Shown piece after piece: positions 46,147-55,636 of a stretch of DNA of 64,000 bases. The position numbers were made by a program, and so were the translations under genes. The DNA is taken from positions 124,001 to 188,000 of the forward strand of contig NZ_JIAH01000006.1 of the NCBI RefSeq assembly GCF_000688415.1. The letters are read 5' to 3'. Numbering within the stretch: the first letter of the stretch is position 1; each line of letters opens with the position of its first letter. The stretch is from Corynebacterium pseudodiphtheriticum DSM 44287. Lineage in GTDB: Bacteria > Actinomycetota > Actinomycetes > Mycobacteriales > Mycobacteriaceae. The notes under the pieces were generated by a model. That model saw only the letters and a list, made by a program, of their open reading frames with translations, was not told the DNA's origin and made no database searches.

Positions 46147-46314
46147 CCTGCTTATCGTGTTTATAGTTTTGTGTGGCTACCATGGTTTATACCGCGTATT
46201 GCAATTAACTTCTGGTTAAGCATTGTAGGTAGAAACCTTGCATCCGCACACCAGAAATTGACCAGCTTAGTGAGCTTCTTAAATTAACCAGTCGAATAAA
46301 GTCTAATAAAAAGA

Positions 46315-47081
46315 ATGTACGAAACTTCCACGATCTTATTTGCGTTCGCACTTACCCTTGGAGCCGGGCTTTCTACCGGTATCGGGGGCGCGATTGCGGT
46401 TGCGAAAAAACGCCCAGGTCCGGCTTTTATGGCGATAGCTTTGGGCTTATCTGCTGGCGTTATGTTGTATGTCTCGTTTGTGGAAATTTTGCCAAAGGCC
46501 ATGGAGAGTATCGGTGGTTGGGCGGTTGCTGGCTTTTTCGCAGGCATAGCGCTGATCTTGGTGGTCGACAGGTTAGTCCCAGAAGACGTCAACCCCCATG
46601 AACCTTTGCAGATTCAGAAAGACGCACGTAGTAGGTTTCTGAAGACCGGGGTTTTTACTGCCGTGGCAATCGCAATTCACAATTTCCCAGAAGGGTTGGC
46701 GACGTTCATTGCGGGTTTAGAAGAACCAGAAATCGCGGTGGGGGTAGCGTTGGCGATAGCGATCCATAATATTCCTGAAGGCATTGCGGTAGCCATCCCG
46801 CTGCGTGAAGCGCTAGGATCCCGGTGGAAGCGTGGGCAGCAGCAACCTTGTCGGGGTTGGCGGAACCGCTGGGGGCGTTTGTCGGGTTTGCTTTGCTTAT
46901 GCCCGTGATGGGACCAGTGGCACTTGGTTTCGTGTTCTCTTCTGTAGCCGGCGTCATGGTATTTATCAGTTTGGACAAACTCCTGCCGACGGCCGAGGTT
47001 ACGGGCCGCCATCATGCCGCGATATATGGCTTGATTGCCGGAATGGCGATTATGGCAGTCTCGTTGTTACTGGGTGCCTAA
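46315..47081 (+). pseudogene. zupT: zupT-like ZIP metal transporter with a frameshift
   Basis: The first frame (46315-46908) encodes ZIP helices 1-5, including HNFPEGLATF and HNIPEGIAVAIPLREALGSRWK with the histidine/glutamate metal sites. At about 46830 the similarity jumps to another frame (46824-47081), continuing AWAAATLSGLAEPLGAFVGFALL to the normal end. An AAGCG where AAGGCG would restore the frame implies one missing G. Both parts are otherwise intact, so the change is recent or an assembly error. Intact, it would be a ZIP importer of zinc, iron or manganese. TAATAA (46304-46309) lies 5 bp before the ATG. Alternative: programmed frameshift, for which I see no slippery site. Confidence 0.85.
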
Positions 47082-47121
47082 ATAGTTTCCATCGATTTTG
47101 TGGCCCCACATTGGCTTTAGC

Positions 47122-47748
47122 CTAGCTCTCTATTGGAGGGCTCAGGGTAAACGATTCGGGGTGGGCCCAGGAGATGGGCATGTCCAGAGACCTTAACCAA
47201 GCTAGAATATCGTCGTTATGCCGCGTGATGCCTTCGACAGCCCGTAAAGTTGCTTCAATTGCGTGTTCGGCGTCGTCGGCGCTAATTAAACCTTGTGAGG
47301 TGGCTTCCGCAAGTTCATCGATATCGAGAACCTCAACTGGATGGCCGGTGAGGGAGACGATATCTACGTAGAGGTCACGAGTGTGCCAAGCCGGTTCTAC
47401 TTTCGCCACCGTAGATGTTGTTGCCGATTCTTCCTCAGGCAATGGTTCACCTGCTGTGTTTTCAGCAGTAGGAAGTTTGTTTTCGACAGCGTCTTTGATT
47501 TCGACAATGTCAATGTAGAAATCTTGCGGTCTTTCGAAGCCTGGACGGTAGTGAAAAATGCTGATTCGCAACGACAGCTTTGGAAGCAGCCATGATTCGA
47601 GATAACCGAATTGTGGGTGATCCGCACCTCGGGCCATGTATAAGCCGAAATCGGTGGTGCGATAAATATCGACGTGGCGGTGAAAACCTTTCGGGTCGAT
47701 ATTCACCTTGCTCTCGGTGGCAAAGGTTTCGTGTTTAACGGGGTGCAT
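47122..47748 (-). CDS. DUF402 domain protein
   Basis: 208 residues. The segments VDIYRTTDFGLYMARGADHPQFGYLESWLLP and ARDLYVDIV-type WHTRDLYVDIVSLTG belong to the DUF402 fold, related to FomD/Ntdp nucleoside-diphosphate phosphatases. An acidic insertion of about 35 residues (95-130) splits the domain. A role in nucleotide hydrolysis or RNA-linked metabolism is possible but unproven. It lies 19 bp downstream of the secreted-protein gene on the same strand. Confidence 0.78.
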   Translation of the reverse strand: MHPVKHETFATESKVNIDPKGFHRHVDIYRTTDFGLYMARGADHPQFGYLESWLLPKLSLRISIFHYRPGFERPQDFYIDIVEIKDAVENKLPTAENTAGEPLPEEESATTSTVAKVEPAWHTRDLYVDIVSLTGHPVEVLDIDELAEATSQGLISADDAEHAIEATLRAVEGITRHNDDILAWLRSLDMPISWAHPESFTLSPPIES

Positions 47749-47767
47749 GATCGTGACCTGTGAAGTG

Positions 47768-48514
47768 TTAGCTAGTAATGATCGCGGCGGTAGGGAAGTA
47801 GTTACAGGTGCTATCTTCTGTGTGGACGCTGCCTTCTAGTAAGACCACGATAATCCCGCGACCGGTGTCCGCGACACCAGAAATGGTTGCCGGCCCTTCT
47901 GGATTAATACCGTGGTTTCCAAGACTGATGCTGCCGCGCCTGCCATTGGAGAGGTTGAACCAATGAGCGCGCATATCTTGGTGTTGTGCGGCGGGTGCGG
48001 TGCCTAATGCTGTGAACAAGAAAGCGGTTTCATGTGCTTTGGCGCCAGGCAAGGGAATGTCTGCGGGGCCTGGTACTGCGATAGCTGTACCGACGCTGTT
48101 ATGAGCGCCGTTGATGCAGGAACCGGCGACCGTAGGCCAGCCAAATTGCGTGAATTGTGGGCCTTGTTTAGGTAAATCCGGTCCGCCAGTTTCACCTGCT
48201 CCGATTGCGAAATCCAGTGCCTGTAAGATGGCGTCTTTTGCCTGTGGCGGGACCCATGGCTGGTGCGCGAAACCGCGGATTTGGGCGGCTGTTTCCGGAG
48301 TTGGTCGCCCCAGGTGATCGACTGGAGAATACCGGGTAAACAGATCGTTGAGTTGACTACTGAGCAGTTGTCCCTGTTGCGAGGCAGGGTTCGGTGCAGG
48401 TAACACACTGGATGCTTGGGGGGCTGCGTGAGCCTGCAGTGCCGATGACGCGAGTAAGGCACAGCTGGCGACGATGCTAGCTATGACTGTGCGGGTGCGG
48501 GGGGCTGCAACCAT
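47768..48514 (-). CDS. Secreted protein of unknown function
   Basis: 248 residues from the ATG at 48514, which has a strong GGAGGAAC ribosome site; the frame continues 27 codons upstream without one. A Sec signal peptide ends near ALQAHA/APQ (about residue 31). The mature part contains LNDLFTRYSPVDHLGRPTPETAAQI and a C-terminal domain with two cysteines (GSCINGAHNS, DSTCNYFPTA) likely to form a disulfide. It resembles small secreted proteins conserved in corynebacteria and mycobacteria without known activity. Probably co-transcribed with DUF402. Confidence 0.75.
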   Translation of the reverse strand: MVAAPRTRTVIASIVASCALLASSALQAHAAPQASSVLPAPNPASQQGQLLSSQLNDLFTRYSPVDHLGRPTPETAAQIRGFAHQPWVPPQAKDAILQALDFAIGAGETGGPDLPKQGPQFTQFGWPTVAGSCINGAHNSVGTAIAVPGPADIPLPGAKAHETAFLFTALGTAPAAQHQDMRAHWFNLSNGRRGSISLGNHGINPEGPATISGVADTGRGIIVVLLEGSVHTEDSTCNYFPTAAIITS

Positions 48515-48961
48515 GTGTTCCTCCGGGAAATGGTCTGTGAACGATAGCTGTGAAATTACCGTTGAATAAGATGAATGGAGCGAAGTAGTCGACACTTGGG
48601 CGTCACATGAGTAACACTAAAAACATTGCTCACAATTCTCACAACATTAGTTGGGTTGTTCCTTATCTGCAATAGGGGTGCGTTATTGCCTTCATGTCGA
48701 GATTTGTGCTCTATCCGTCACCTAACCATCATTATCCGCGCGTGTGAACTGCAGCCTCGAGCAAGCTTCTTTAGAAAACTCAAGAGAGCTCAAGACGGTT
48801 AGCCGCATGGTGTAAGCCGCCTGGTGCAAACGACAATTGGTTTTCGGTGCTCGTATTGTGATTTATGGGGGATTGGGGGCATTGCATTAAAGAAAAGGTG
48901 CAACGAATGGGCAAGGGGAGTATCGTTGAACCGTTAAAACCCACGATTTTTCAGGAGTACT
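48515..48961. other. 447-bp intergenic region upstream of typA
   Basis: Separates the divergent secreted-protein gene and typA. No gene-like frame. Besides the promoters it must contain, it holds two sets of imperfect tandem repeats listed separately. The last 20 bp include CAGGAG as the typA ribosome site. Confidence 0.6.
48779..48829. repeat. Two adjacent imperfect tandem repeats upstream of typA
   Basis: CTCAAGAGAG/CTCAAGACGG (48779-48798, 8 of 10 identical) and GCCGCATGGTGTAA/GCCGCCTGGTGCAA (48802-48829, 12 of 14 identical). They may be binding sites or slippage products. Confidence 0.5.
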
Positions 48962-50866
48962 GTGAACACTGAGTTCCGCAACGTCGCAATCGTCGCACAC
49001 GTCGACCATGGCAAAACCACGCTCGTCAACGGGATGCTCGAGCAATCCGGAGCGTTCGGCGAACATGGCGAAGTAAATGATCGCGTCATGGACTCGAATG
49101 ACCAGGAAAAAGAGCGTGGCATTACGATCCTCGCGAAAAACACTGCGGTCCGCCGTAAAGGTCTTGGTAAAGACGGTGCTGACCTTATCATTAACGTCAT
49201 TGATACCCCGGGCCACGCGGATTTTGGTGGTGAAGTCGAACGCGGAATCTCGATGGTTGACGGTGTAGTTCTGCTTGTCGATGCCGCCGAGGGGCCACTT
49301 CCACAGACACGTTTCGTTCTCACCAAGGCGTTGGAAGCGAAGTTGCCGGTGATCATCGCGGTCAACAAGACTGACCGCCCAGACGCTCGCATCGATGCCG
49401 TTGTGCAAGAATCCCAGGACTTGTTGCTGGAAATCGCCGCCGGATTGGAAAACGAAGAGGCCGCTGCAGCAGCGGAAGAACTTCTGGACTTGCCGGTTCT
49501 TTACGCGTCTGGGCGTGAAGGCAAGGCCTCGACAGAAAATCCGGGAGATGGCAATGTTCCAGATTCAGAAGATCTGCAACCACTGTTCGATGTGATCTAC
49601 GACGTTCTGCCGGAGCCATCTGCAACCGTTGATGCTCCGTTGCAGGCGCATGTCACCAACCTGGACTCCTCGGACTTTCTTGGCCGTTTGGCGCTACTAC
49701 GCGTGTACGCAGGCAAGATTACCAAAGGGCAGCAGGTGGCCTGGATTCACTACGACGAAGACGGCAACGAAAAGACTACCAATGTCAAGGTTGCCGAGCT
49801 GCTGCGTACAGAAGGCTTCGATCGCAAACCAGCGCAAGAAGCTATCGCAGGTGACATCGTTGCGATCTCAGGTATCCCTGAAATCATGATCGGCGATACC
49901 GTCGCTGATCCAGAATCTCCAAAGGCGCTACCTCGTATCGCTGTCGATGAGCCAGCAATCTCCATGACGATTGGCGTGAATACTTCTCCGTTGGCTGGAC
50001 GCGGCGGTGGCGACAAGATGACAGCTCGGTTGCTGAAAAACCGTCTGGACCAGGAACTCATTGGTAACGTCTCGCTGCGCGTTTTGCCGACTGAAAAGCC
50101 AGATGCATGGGAAGTGCAAGGACGAGGCGAAATGGCTTTGTCGGTTCTCATTGAGTCGATGCGTCGCGAAGGTTTTGAGTTGACCGTTGGTAAGCCAGAG
50201 GTTGTTACACAGACGATTAACGGACAGGTGCATGAGCCTTATGAGATCGTCACGATCGACGTGCCTGGTGAATTCCAAGGTAATGTCACCCAGCTATTGG
50301 CAGGCCGGAAAGGCCAGATGCAGTCCATGGACATCAAAGAAGGCGATTGGGTTCGCATGGTCTTCCGTATTCCAGCCCGTGGCCTGATTGGGTTCCGCAC
50401 ACAGTTTATGACTGAAACCCGTGGTACCGGCATCGCGAACTCCATGTCTGATGGCATGGATGTTTGGGCCGGGCAGATCAAGTCGCGCGCAACCGGTTCG
50501 CTTGTGGCTGACCGTTCGGGCAAGATCACCCAGTTTGCTTTGATGTCGCTGGCTGATCGTGGCAACTTCTTCGTTGAACCGGGCGCCGAAGCTTATGAAG
50601 GCATGGTCGTCGGTGCTAATAACCGTGATGAAGATATGGACATCAACATCACGAAGGAAAAGAAGCTGACGAATATGCGCGCAGCTTCCGCGGACACTAC
50701 CGTTACGCTGGCAAAAGCTAAGACTTTGTCGTTGGAAGAAGCCTTGGAGTTCTGCGGCAATGACGAGTGCGTTGAAGTAGCCCCGGAGGTTCTACGAGTA
50801 CGTAAGGTTGAGCTGAACGCTTCTGAACGTCGTCGTGCAGCCTCGCGTGCGAAAAATCAGAAGTAA
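48962..50866 (+). CDS. typA: Translational GTPase TypA/BipA
   Basis: 634 residues from GTG, with a CAGGAG site. The G1 loop AHVDHGKTTL (12-21), the G2/G3 region (DTPGHADFGGEV) and NKTDRPDA (G4) define the GTPase; domains II, III and the unique C-terminal domain follow, including the EFQGNVTQLLAGRKG segment. TypA binds the ribosome and is needed for large-subunit assembly and growth in the cold or under stress. The order typA-lpqW-mshB is conserved in Corynebacteriales. Confidence 0.97.
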   Translation: MNTEFRNVAIVAHVDHGKTTLVNGMLEQSGAFGEHGEVNDRVMDSNDQEKERGITILAKNTAVRRKGLGKDGADLIINVIDTPGHADFGGEVERGISMVDGVVLLVDAAEGPLPQTRFVLTKALEAKLPVIIAVNKTDRPDARIDAVVQESQDLLLEIAAGLENEEAAAAAEELLDLPVLYASGREGKASTENPGDGNVPDSEDLQPLFDVIYDVLPEPSATVDAPLQAHVTNLDSSDFLGRLALLRVYAGKITKGQQVAWIHYDEDGNEKTTNVKVAELLRTEGFDRKPAQEAIAGDIVAISGIPEIMIGDTVADPESPKALPRIAVDEPAISMTIGVNTSPLAGRGGGDKMTARLLKNRLDQELIGNVSLRVLPTEKPDAWEVQGRGEMALSVLIESMRREGFELTVGKPEVVTQTINGQVHEPYEIVTIDVPGEFQGNVTQLLAGRKGQMQSMDIKEGDWVRMVFRIPARGLIGFRTQFMTETRGTGIANSMSDGMDVWAGQIKSRATGSLVADRSGKITQFALMSLADRGNFFVEPGAEAYEGMVVGANNRDEDMDINITKEKKLTNMRAASADTTVTLAKAKTLSLEEALEFCGNDECVEVAPEVLRVRKVELNASERRRAASRAKNQK

Positions 50867-50956
50867 TTCGCAGAAACAGCGGATAGATCCGCACCAACAG
50901 CCATGATGCGCAGATTAGGAAATGCCGCCGCGATAGGCGCGGATAAAAATTGGGTG

Positions 50957-52798
50957 ATGAAAGTCACCCGGAGCTATAGATTTCCGTTAGTCATCGTGGC
51001 TGCTGCTGGTTTATTGACTTCATGCGTGGCCAACCCAGGGCCACCACCGATCGAAACCGGACAAGAAGCTGAATCTAGTGCGGCGGATGTAGCCCGTGGT
51101 GATGCCAAGGCAAGCTCTAATTCCTCGGAAAACCACGCAGGGGCGGATCATGGTGCAAAAGAACGTTCAGGAGGCCGCCGCAATTCGGTAGAAGAATCCC
51201 AAGTAGGCATTGGGATTGACCCAATACACAACGGGCTGAATCCACATTTGCAGGCGAACCAACAAGCCGTCGTCGATGATATTGCAGCATTGGCCTTGCC
51301 ATCTGCTTTTGTGAACGGCGAAATTACGGAATTATTGGACTCGGCCGAAGAAGTGGAACTAACAGGCGTGGACACAGACGCCGTTGCCACAGAGCCCAAA
51401 CCGGAAGGTGCTGAAGACCAAGTCGTCGTGCAGCGAGTCCGTTACGAAATCGCACAGCAAGCGCAATGGTCTGACGGAACCCCAATTACCGGCGAAGATT
51501 TTATTTATTTGTGGCAGCAGATGACGACAACTCCGGGTGTGGTGCGCGCTTCAGGATATTTTGCAATTTCGGACATCACCTCTACCGCCGGGGGCAAAGT
51601 GGTTGAAGTTGCTTTTTCCCAGCGTGTACACGACTGGCAAGAATTATTCCATTATCTCTTGCCGGCGCACTTGATGAATGCCCCGTTCGCAGCAGTAAGA
51701 GAAATACCTTCCAGTGCAGGTCGCTACCAAATCGACAGTGTTGATTGGGCACGTGGCAAGCTAACATTGCATCGTAATGATCGATTCTGGGGTGCCGACC
51801 CGGCCAACATCGACGTGATTGAACTGACAGAGATTAGAAACCCCAGGCAAGGGCTTGATCTCATGCGTTCCGGCCAGATATCGTTTGCAGATCTCACCCC
51901 TGAAGAAACCACATTCCTTGCCTACAACTCGTTGCCGGGAACACAGGTTTTCCGCTTCAATACTCCGAGGCAAATGCAGATTGATTTGTTGACGCAGTCA
52001 CCGATTTTTAGCCAACAATTGGCTCGATCCGAGTTTGCCAGATTGATTGATAGACCCGAGGTAGCCGTACAAGCGGCTGGTCGACGAACGGACGTGAGAG
52101 TCCCGGGATATGCAGAATCCGGCGCCCATAGTGAAACCCGAGGTGAGGAAGCACCCGATGCCAACAAAAACACTATTGACGGTGACGCGACTGCCGCGCA
52201 AGTGGAACGGTTACGCGAAAGCAGCACTCTGCAGCGTCCACTAAGGATTGCCGCTGATCCCACCGATCCCGTTGCTAGTGCTGCAGCAGCTGCAGTGGTT
52301 GATAAGTTGGTCGCGGTGGGAGTCCATGCTGAGGTCGTTGCAAATGATTTTGCTACTATCGCCAGAGAAATGGTGCCAAATGGGGACGTCGATGCAGTGG
52401 TGAGTTGGCAAGATACGAGTGCTTCTTCTGTGAACCTCGCCGACGAACTACTCTGTCGTGCCCCGGGGTTGAGTACTGAGAAAGCCGCGTGGATTCCACA
52501 GTGCCTACCAGATTTCGACGATGCGTGGATTCAGGTTCTCGAAGGCAGTGTAGATGCCGAATACGGACTTGATTTAGTTAGTAGCTTAGATTCCGAATAC
52601 GTATTGCAAATTCCTGTGCTCGGTGAACGAAGAATCCGGGTTCTGGGCAGTGGGATTATTGGCCCGGAAGAACAGTTAGAGCGGTGGCCAGCTGGGCTGA
52701 AATCGGCTCCACAGTGGCGTTTATTGACTGCTGGGGATAAAGCCGGCGTGGGCGGTGTTGGTCGAGGGCTCCAGATAGAAAACCCGCAAGAAGGGTAG
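50957..52798 (+). CDS. lpqW: LpqW-like lipoprotein (ABC peptide-binding fold)
   Basis: 613 residues from the ATG at 50957. Signal peptide with lipobox LLTSC (C23), an acidic Ala/Ser/Glu-rich linker (about 30-90), then the class C solute-binding fold: WSDGTPITGEDFIYLWQQM, GRYQIDSVDWARGKLTLHRND and PLRIAADPTDPVASAAA. In mycobacteria LpqW (Rv1166) has this fold but does not import peptides; it directs mannosyl precursors towards lipomannan/lipoarabinomannan, and C. glutamicum has a related protein. Conserved place between typA and mshB supports that name. No permease genes adjoin it. A few extra upstream codons (from 50903) are possible. Confidence 0.85.
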   Translation: MKVTRSYRFPLVIVAAAGLLTSCVANPGPPPIETGQEAESSAADVARGDAKASSNSSENHAGADHGAKERSGGRRNSVEESQVGIGIDPIHNGLNPHLQANQQAVVDDIAALALPSAFVNGEITELLDSAEEVELTGVDTDAVATEPKPEGAEDQVVVQRVRYEIAQQAQWSDGTPITGEDFIYLWQQMTTTPGVVRASGYFAISDITSTAGGKVVEVAFSQRVHDWQELFHYLLPAHLMNAPFAAVREIPSSAGRYQIDSVDWARGKLTLHRNDRFWGADPANIDVIELTEIRNPRQGLDLMRSGQISFADLTPEETTFLAYNSLPGTQVFRFNTPRQMQIDLLTQSPIFSQQLARSEFARLIDRPEVAVQAAGRRTDVRVPGYAESGAHSETRGEEAPDANKNTIDGDATAAQVERLRESSTLQRPLRIAADPTDPVASAAAAAVVDKLVAVGVHAEVVANDFATIAREMVPNGDVDAVVSWQDTSASSVNLADELLCRAPGLSTEKAAWIPQCLPDFDDAWIQVLEGSVDAEYGLDLVSSLDSEYVLQIPVLGERRIRVLGSGIIGPEEQLERWPAGLKSAPQWRLLTAGDKAGVGGVGRGLQIENPQEG

Positions 52799-52858
52799 TA
52801 CGTGGACTGGGTACAATCAGATTTCACGGTACCCGGCCCCTATCCTCGGAGGAAGATA

Positions 52859-53710
52859 ATGAAGGTTTTAGCCGTCCACGCGCATCCGGATGACGAATCT
52901 ATTTGGACAGGCGGGGCGTTAGCACGGTTTGCTAAACAAGGCGCCGAGGTCACAGTGCTGACATGCACGAATGGCGAGGAAGGCGAAATTATTGGCAGGG
53001 CGGAACTCGTTGATGATCTGGCTCAATTTCGTTTGGGCGAACTGGCAGAAGCGCTAGAGGTCTTACAAGTTTCTGGCCAACGTTTGAATCTGCGAGACTC
53101 CGGTATGGCCGGGGCTGAGTCCGCGCAGCATCCTAACGCATTGGTAAATAATATCGAACGAGCGGCAGCTGCTATAGAGGATTTTCTCCGGGCCGAGGCG
53201 CCTGATCTGGTGATTACCTATGGCCCTGACGGGGGATATGGGCACCCTGATCACATTGCCGCACACAATGCTACGCACGAGGCGTTGTCTCGGGTTCATG
53301 CATCTGGAATTGATCCTGAAGTGTGGTGGTCAGTGTTGTACCGGCAAGACGTAATAGATGGGCAGCAACAGTTTGTTTTGCCAGAGGGTTGGCAATGGCC
53401 GGGGCAGGAATATTTATTCAACGGAACCGATGATTTTGTCGATGTCGGCTTGGAACTCAGCCCAGCTGAAGTGACTGCTAAACGTGAAGCAATGGCAGCA
53501 CACGCCACGCAAGTTTGGATCGCCGACGGAAGAGCTTCGACCGTCAATCCGGATAGGGTGGTGGCCTCTCATGATGATGCCATTGCCGGGGTATACGCCT
53601 TGTCGAATCTATATGCTTATCCCATTTTGCGAACTGAACACTACCAGTTGCCGTTTGGTCCCGGACCGGTTGCTCGAGCACAGGAGCAGCACCGGTGGGA
53701 CAACGCGTAA
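52859..53710 (+). CDS. mshB: GlcNAc-inositol deacetylase MshB (mycothiol synthesis)
   Basis: 283 residues from the ATG at 52859, preceded by GGAGGAAG. PIG-L family zinc enzyme with AHPDDE at 8-13 (H9, D12 ligands; D11 base) and HPDH at 129-132 (H132). It removes acetyl from 1-O-(2-acetamido-2-deoxy-glucopyranosyl)-myo-inositol, the second step of mycothiol synthesis. Length and neighbours match MshB rather than Mca. The membrane-protein gene downstream begins inside its last codons (16-bp overlap). Confidence 0.94.
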   Translation: MKVLAVHAHPDDESIWTGGALARFAKQGAEVTVLTCTNGEEGEIIGRAELVDDLAQFRLGELAEALEVLQVSGQRLNLRDSGMAGAESAQHPNALVNNIERAAAAIEDFLRAEAPDLVITYGPDGGYGHPDHIAAHNATHEALSRVHASGIDPEVWWSVLYRQDVIDGQQQFVLPEGWQWPGQEYLFNGTDDFVDVGLELSPAEVTAKREAMAAHATQVWIADGRASTVNPDRVVASHDDAIAGVYALSNLYAYPILRTEHYQLPFGPGPVARAQEQHRWDNA

Positions 53711-54072
53711 TACGAACCGAATTCAGTCGTAGTGAGGTTGTCGGGGCATTAGCCTGGCTCTGTACTTTTGCCGCAATAGGTGCGGTTTTTTGTCTCTGGT
53801 ATTTGCCCGCTACCATCACAGTAGAGGTTACGAACCTGCCGTGGACTATTCCATTAGCCTACGGCTGGGTCATGGTTTTGGTGAAAACCGCCACGTTGTG
53901 GTCGGCAAACTACCTTATTCAGCTACTGCCCGCGGTAGTCTGGGTGGGAGTAGTTGGGCTGATGTCGCCCACGTCAGCTGCGGTCGCGTACGTGGTGGCT
54001 TTGGTATGTGCCGTCTTAGCAGGAGCAGCTTGGTCGGTCATCAAAAACCATAAAGCTGTCGTACCGAAATAG
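53695..54072 (+). CDS. Small membrane protein downstream of mshB
   Basis: 125 residues starting at a GTG inside mshB (16-bp overlap, so coupled translation). Three to four hydrophobic segments (about 15-38, 48-66, 72-92, 95-115) and short polar ends. A protein of this size and kind lies between mshB and ferredoxin in mycobacteria (Rv1171-like). No motif is recognised. Overlap with mshB hints at a functional tie to mycothiol, but the arrangement could be merely compact. Confidence 0.78.
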   Translation: MGQRVIRTEFSRSEVVGALAWLCTFAAIGAVFCLWYLPATITVEVTNLPWTIPLAYGWVMVLVKTATLWSANYLIQLLPAVVWVGVVGLMSPTSAAVAYVVALVCAVLAGAAWSVIKNHKAVVPK

Positions 54073-54094
54073 TGAATATCAATCAGGAGAGCCC

Positions 54095-54427
54095 ATGACT
54101 TATATCATTGCCCAACCGTGTGTGGATGTGATGGATCGCGGTTGCGTGGAAGAATGCCCGGTCGACTGCATCTATGAAGGCAAGCGCATGCTGTACATTC
54201 ACCCGGATGAATGTGTGGATTGTGGTGCTTGTGAGCCAGCTTGTCCAGTAGAAGCAATTTTTTACGAAGACGATACCCCTGACGAGTGGGAAGAATATTA
54301 CGATGCCAACGTCGGATTCTTTGATGACCTCGGCTCACCAGGTGGTGCCGCTGGCTTGGGGCCACAAGACTTTGACCATCCAATGATTGCCAAGCTTCCG
54401 CCACAAAACCAAGACGTGGACGCCTAA
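54095..54427 (+). CDS. fdxC: 7Fe ferredoxin FdxC-type
   Basis: 110 residues with two cysteine clusters: C9, C17, C21 and C25 in the first and C40, C43, C46 and C50 in the second (VDCGACEPACP). The first cluster's irregular spacing, with C9 and C17, fits a 3Fe-4S plus 4Fe-4S ferredoxin. It transfers electrons, typically to P450s or oxidoreductases. AGGAGAGCCC precedes the ATG. It precedes dapC as fdxC precedes the aminotransferase gene in mycobacteria. Confidence 0.94.
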   Translation: MTYIIAQPCVDVMDRGCVEECPVDCIYEGKRMLYIHPDECVDCGACEPACPVEAIFYEDDTPDEWEEYYDANVGFFDDLGSPGGAAGLGPQDFDHPMIAKLPPQNQDVDA

Positions 54428-54512
54428 TTGGCTACTTGGCGCGCTTGCCTGGCCAGGGAGAAAAATCCCTTAGCCCACGTCGGTGAATAACTAGCGATTA
54501 AGGACTAAAATC

Positions 54513-55607
54513 ATGATGCGTACCCCTTCTCTTCCAGATTTTCCGTGGGACAGCTTGACCGACGCGAAAAAGATTGCGGAATCGCATGCCGACGGGATCA
54601 TTAACTTATCGGTTGGAACCCCAGTCGACCCAGTAGCCCCAGGCATCCAGCTGGCATTGGCAGAATCCGGTTCCGCGCCAGGATATCCACAAACTGCTGG
54701 CACTGCGCAGCTACGCGATTCGATTTCGTCTGCGCTGCGGCGTAGATATCACATGCACGTAGAGGCAGTTTTGCCGGTCGTCGGAACAAAAGAAGCGATT
54801 GCCTGGTTACCAACATTGCTGGGCGCCAAGTTTGTGGTGATACCGGAGCTGGCGTATCCGACTTATGAAGTTTCTGCGCGCTTGGCAGGAGCAAATGTTC
54901 TTCGTGCAGATTCTTTGACACAGATCGGCCCAGCGCGCCCCGATTTGCTGTTTATCAATAGCCCATCGAACCCAACTGGTAAAGTTTTGGGCATTGAGCA
55001 CCTGCGCAAAGTGGTGGGGTGGGCGCAATCTCGCGGTGTCATTGTCGCGTCTGACGAATGCTATTTAGGTCTCGGGTGGCAGTCTGCGGGAGAAGACGAA
55101 CCACTGTCTATCCTGGATCCGAGGGTGTGTGACGGTGATACTACCAACTTGATTGCCATTCATTCCTTATCGAAAACTTCTAATCTCGCATCGTATCGGG
55201 CCGGATATTTGGCGGGAGACCCGAAAATTATCGACGCTTTGCTGCAGGCACGTAAGCACGCTGGTCTTATGGTTCCGGGGCCAATTCAGGCAGCGATGGT
55301 GGCAGCCTTGGACGACGACGCCCATGAGTTAGCACAAAAACAGATTTACGGTGAACGGCGAGCTAAGCTGCTTGGCGCGTTATCGGACGCTGGTTTCCGG
55401 ATTGATAATTCTGAGGCCGGGCTGTATTTGTGGGCGAGCCGCGATGAGCCCTGTCGTGACACTGTGAACTGGTTTGCGGAGCGTGGCATTCTCGTTGCTC
55501 CCGGAGAGTTCTACGGCCCTAAGGGTAAAAACCATGTGCGTATTTCGCTGACCGAAACGGATGAGCGTATAGCAGCCGCGGTTTCGCGATTGTGCTCTGA
55601 TAAATAG
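54513..55607 (+). CDS. dapC: N-succinyldiaminopimelate aminotransferase
   Basis: 364 residues of fold type I aminotransferases. The PLP lysine is K221 in IHSLSKTSNLASYRAGY, and NSPSNPTGKVL and SDECYLGLGW are the usual cofactor motifs. By position (after fdxC) and family it is the DapC of actinobacteria, converting N-succinyl-2-amino-6-oxopimelate with glutamate to N-succinyl-diaminopimelate. With dapD (56.3-57.2 kb) and dapE (59.2-60.3 kb) it covers three consecutive steps of the succinylase branch. The gtrA-like gene follows about 30 bp downstream. Confidence 0.9.
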   Translation: MMRTPSLPDFPWDSLTDAKKIAESHADGIINLSVGTPVDPVAPGIQLALAESGSAPGYPQTAGTAQLRDSISSALRRRYHMHVEAVLPVVGTKEAIAWLPTLLGAKFVVIPELAYPTYEVSARLAGANVLRADSLTQIGPARPDLLFINSPSNPTGKVLGIEHLRKVVGWAQSRGVIVASDECYLGLGWQSAGEDEPLSILDPRVCDGDTTNLIAIHSLSKTSNLASYRAGYLAGDPKIIDALLQARKHAGLMVPGPIQAAMVAALDDDAHELAQKQIYGERRAKLLGALSDAGFRIDNSEAGLYLWASRDEPCRDTVNWFAERGILVAPGEFYGPKGKNHVRISLTETDERIAAAVSRLCSDK

Positions 55608-55636
55608 TGGCTTGGTCAATCGTCGAAAGGGACTTT

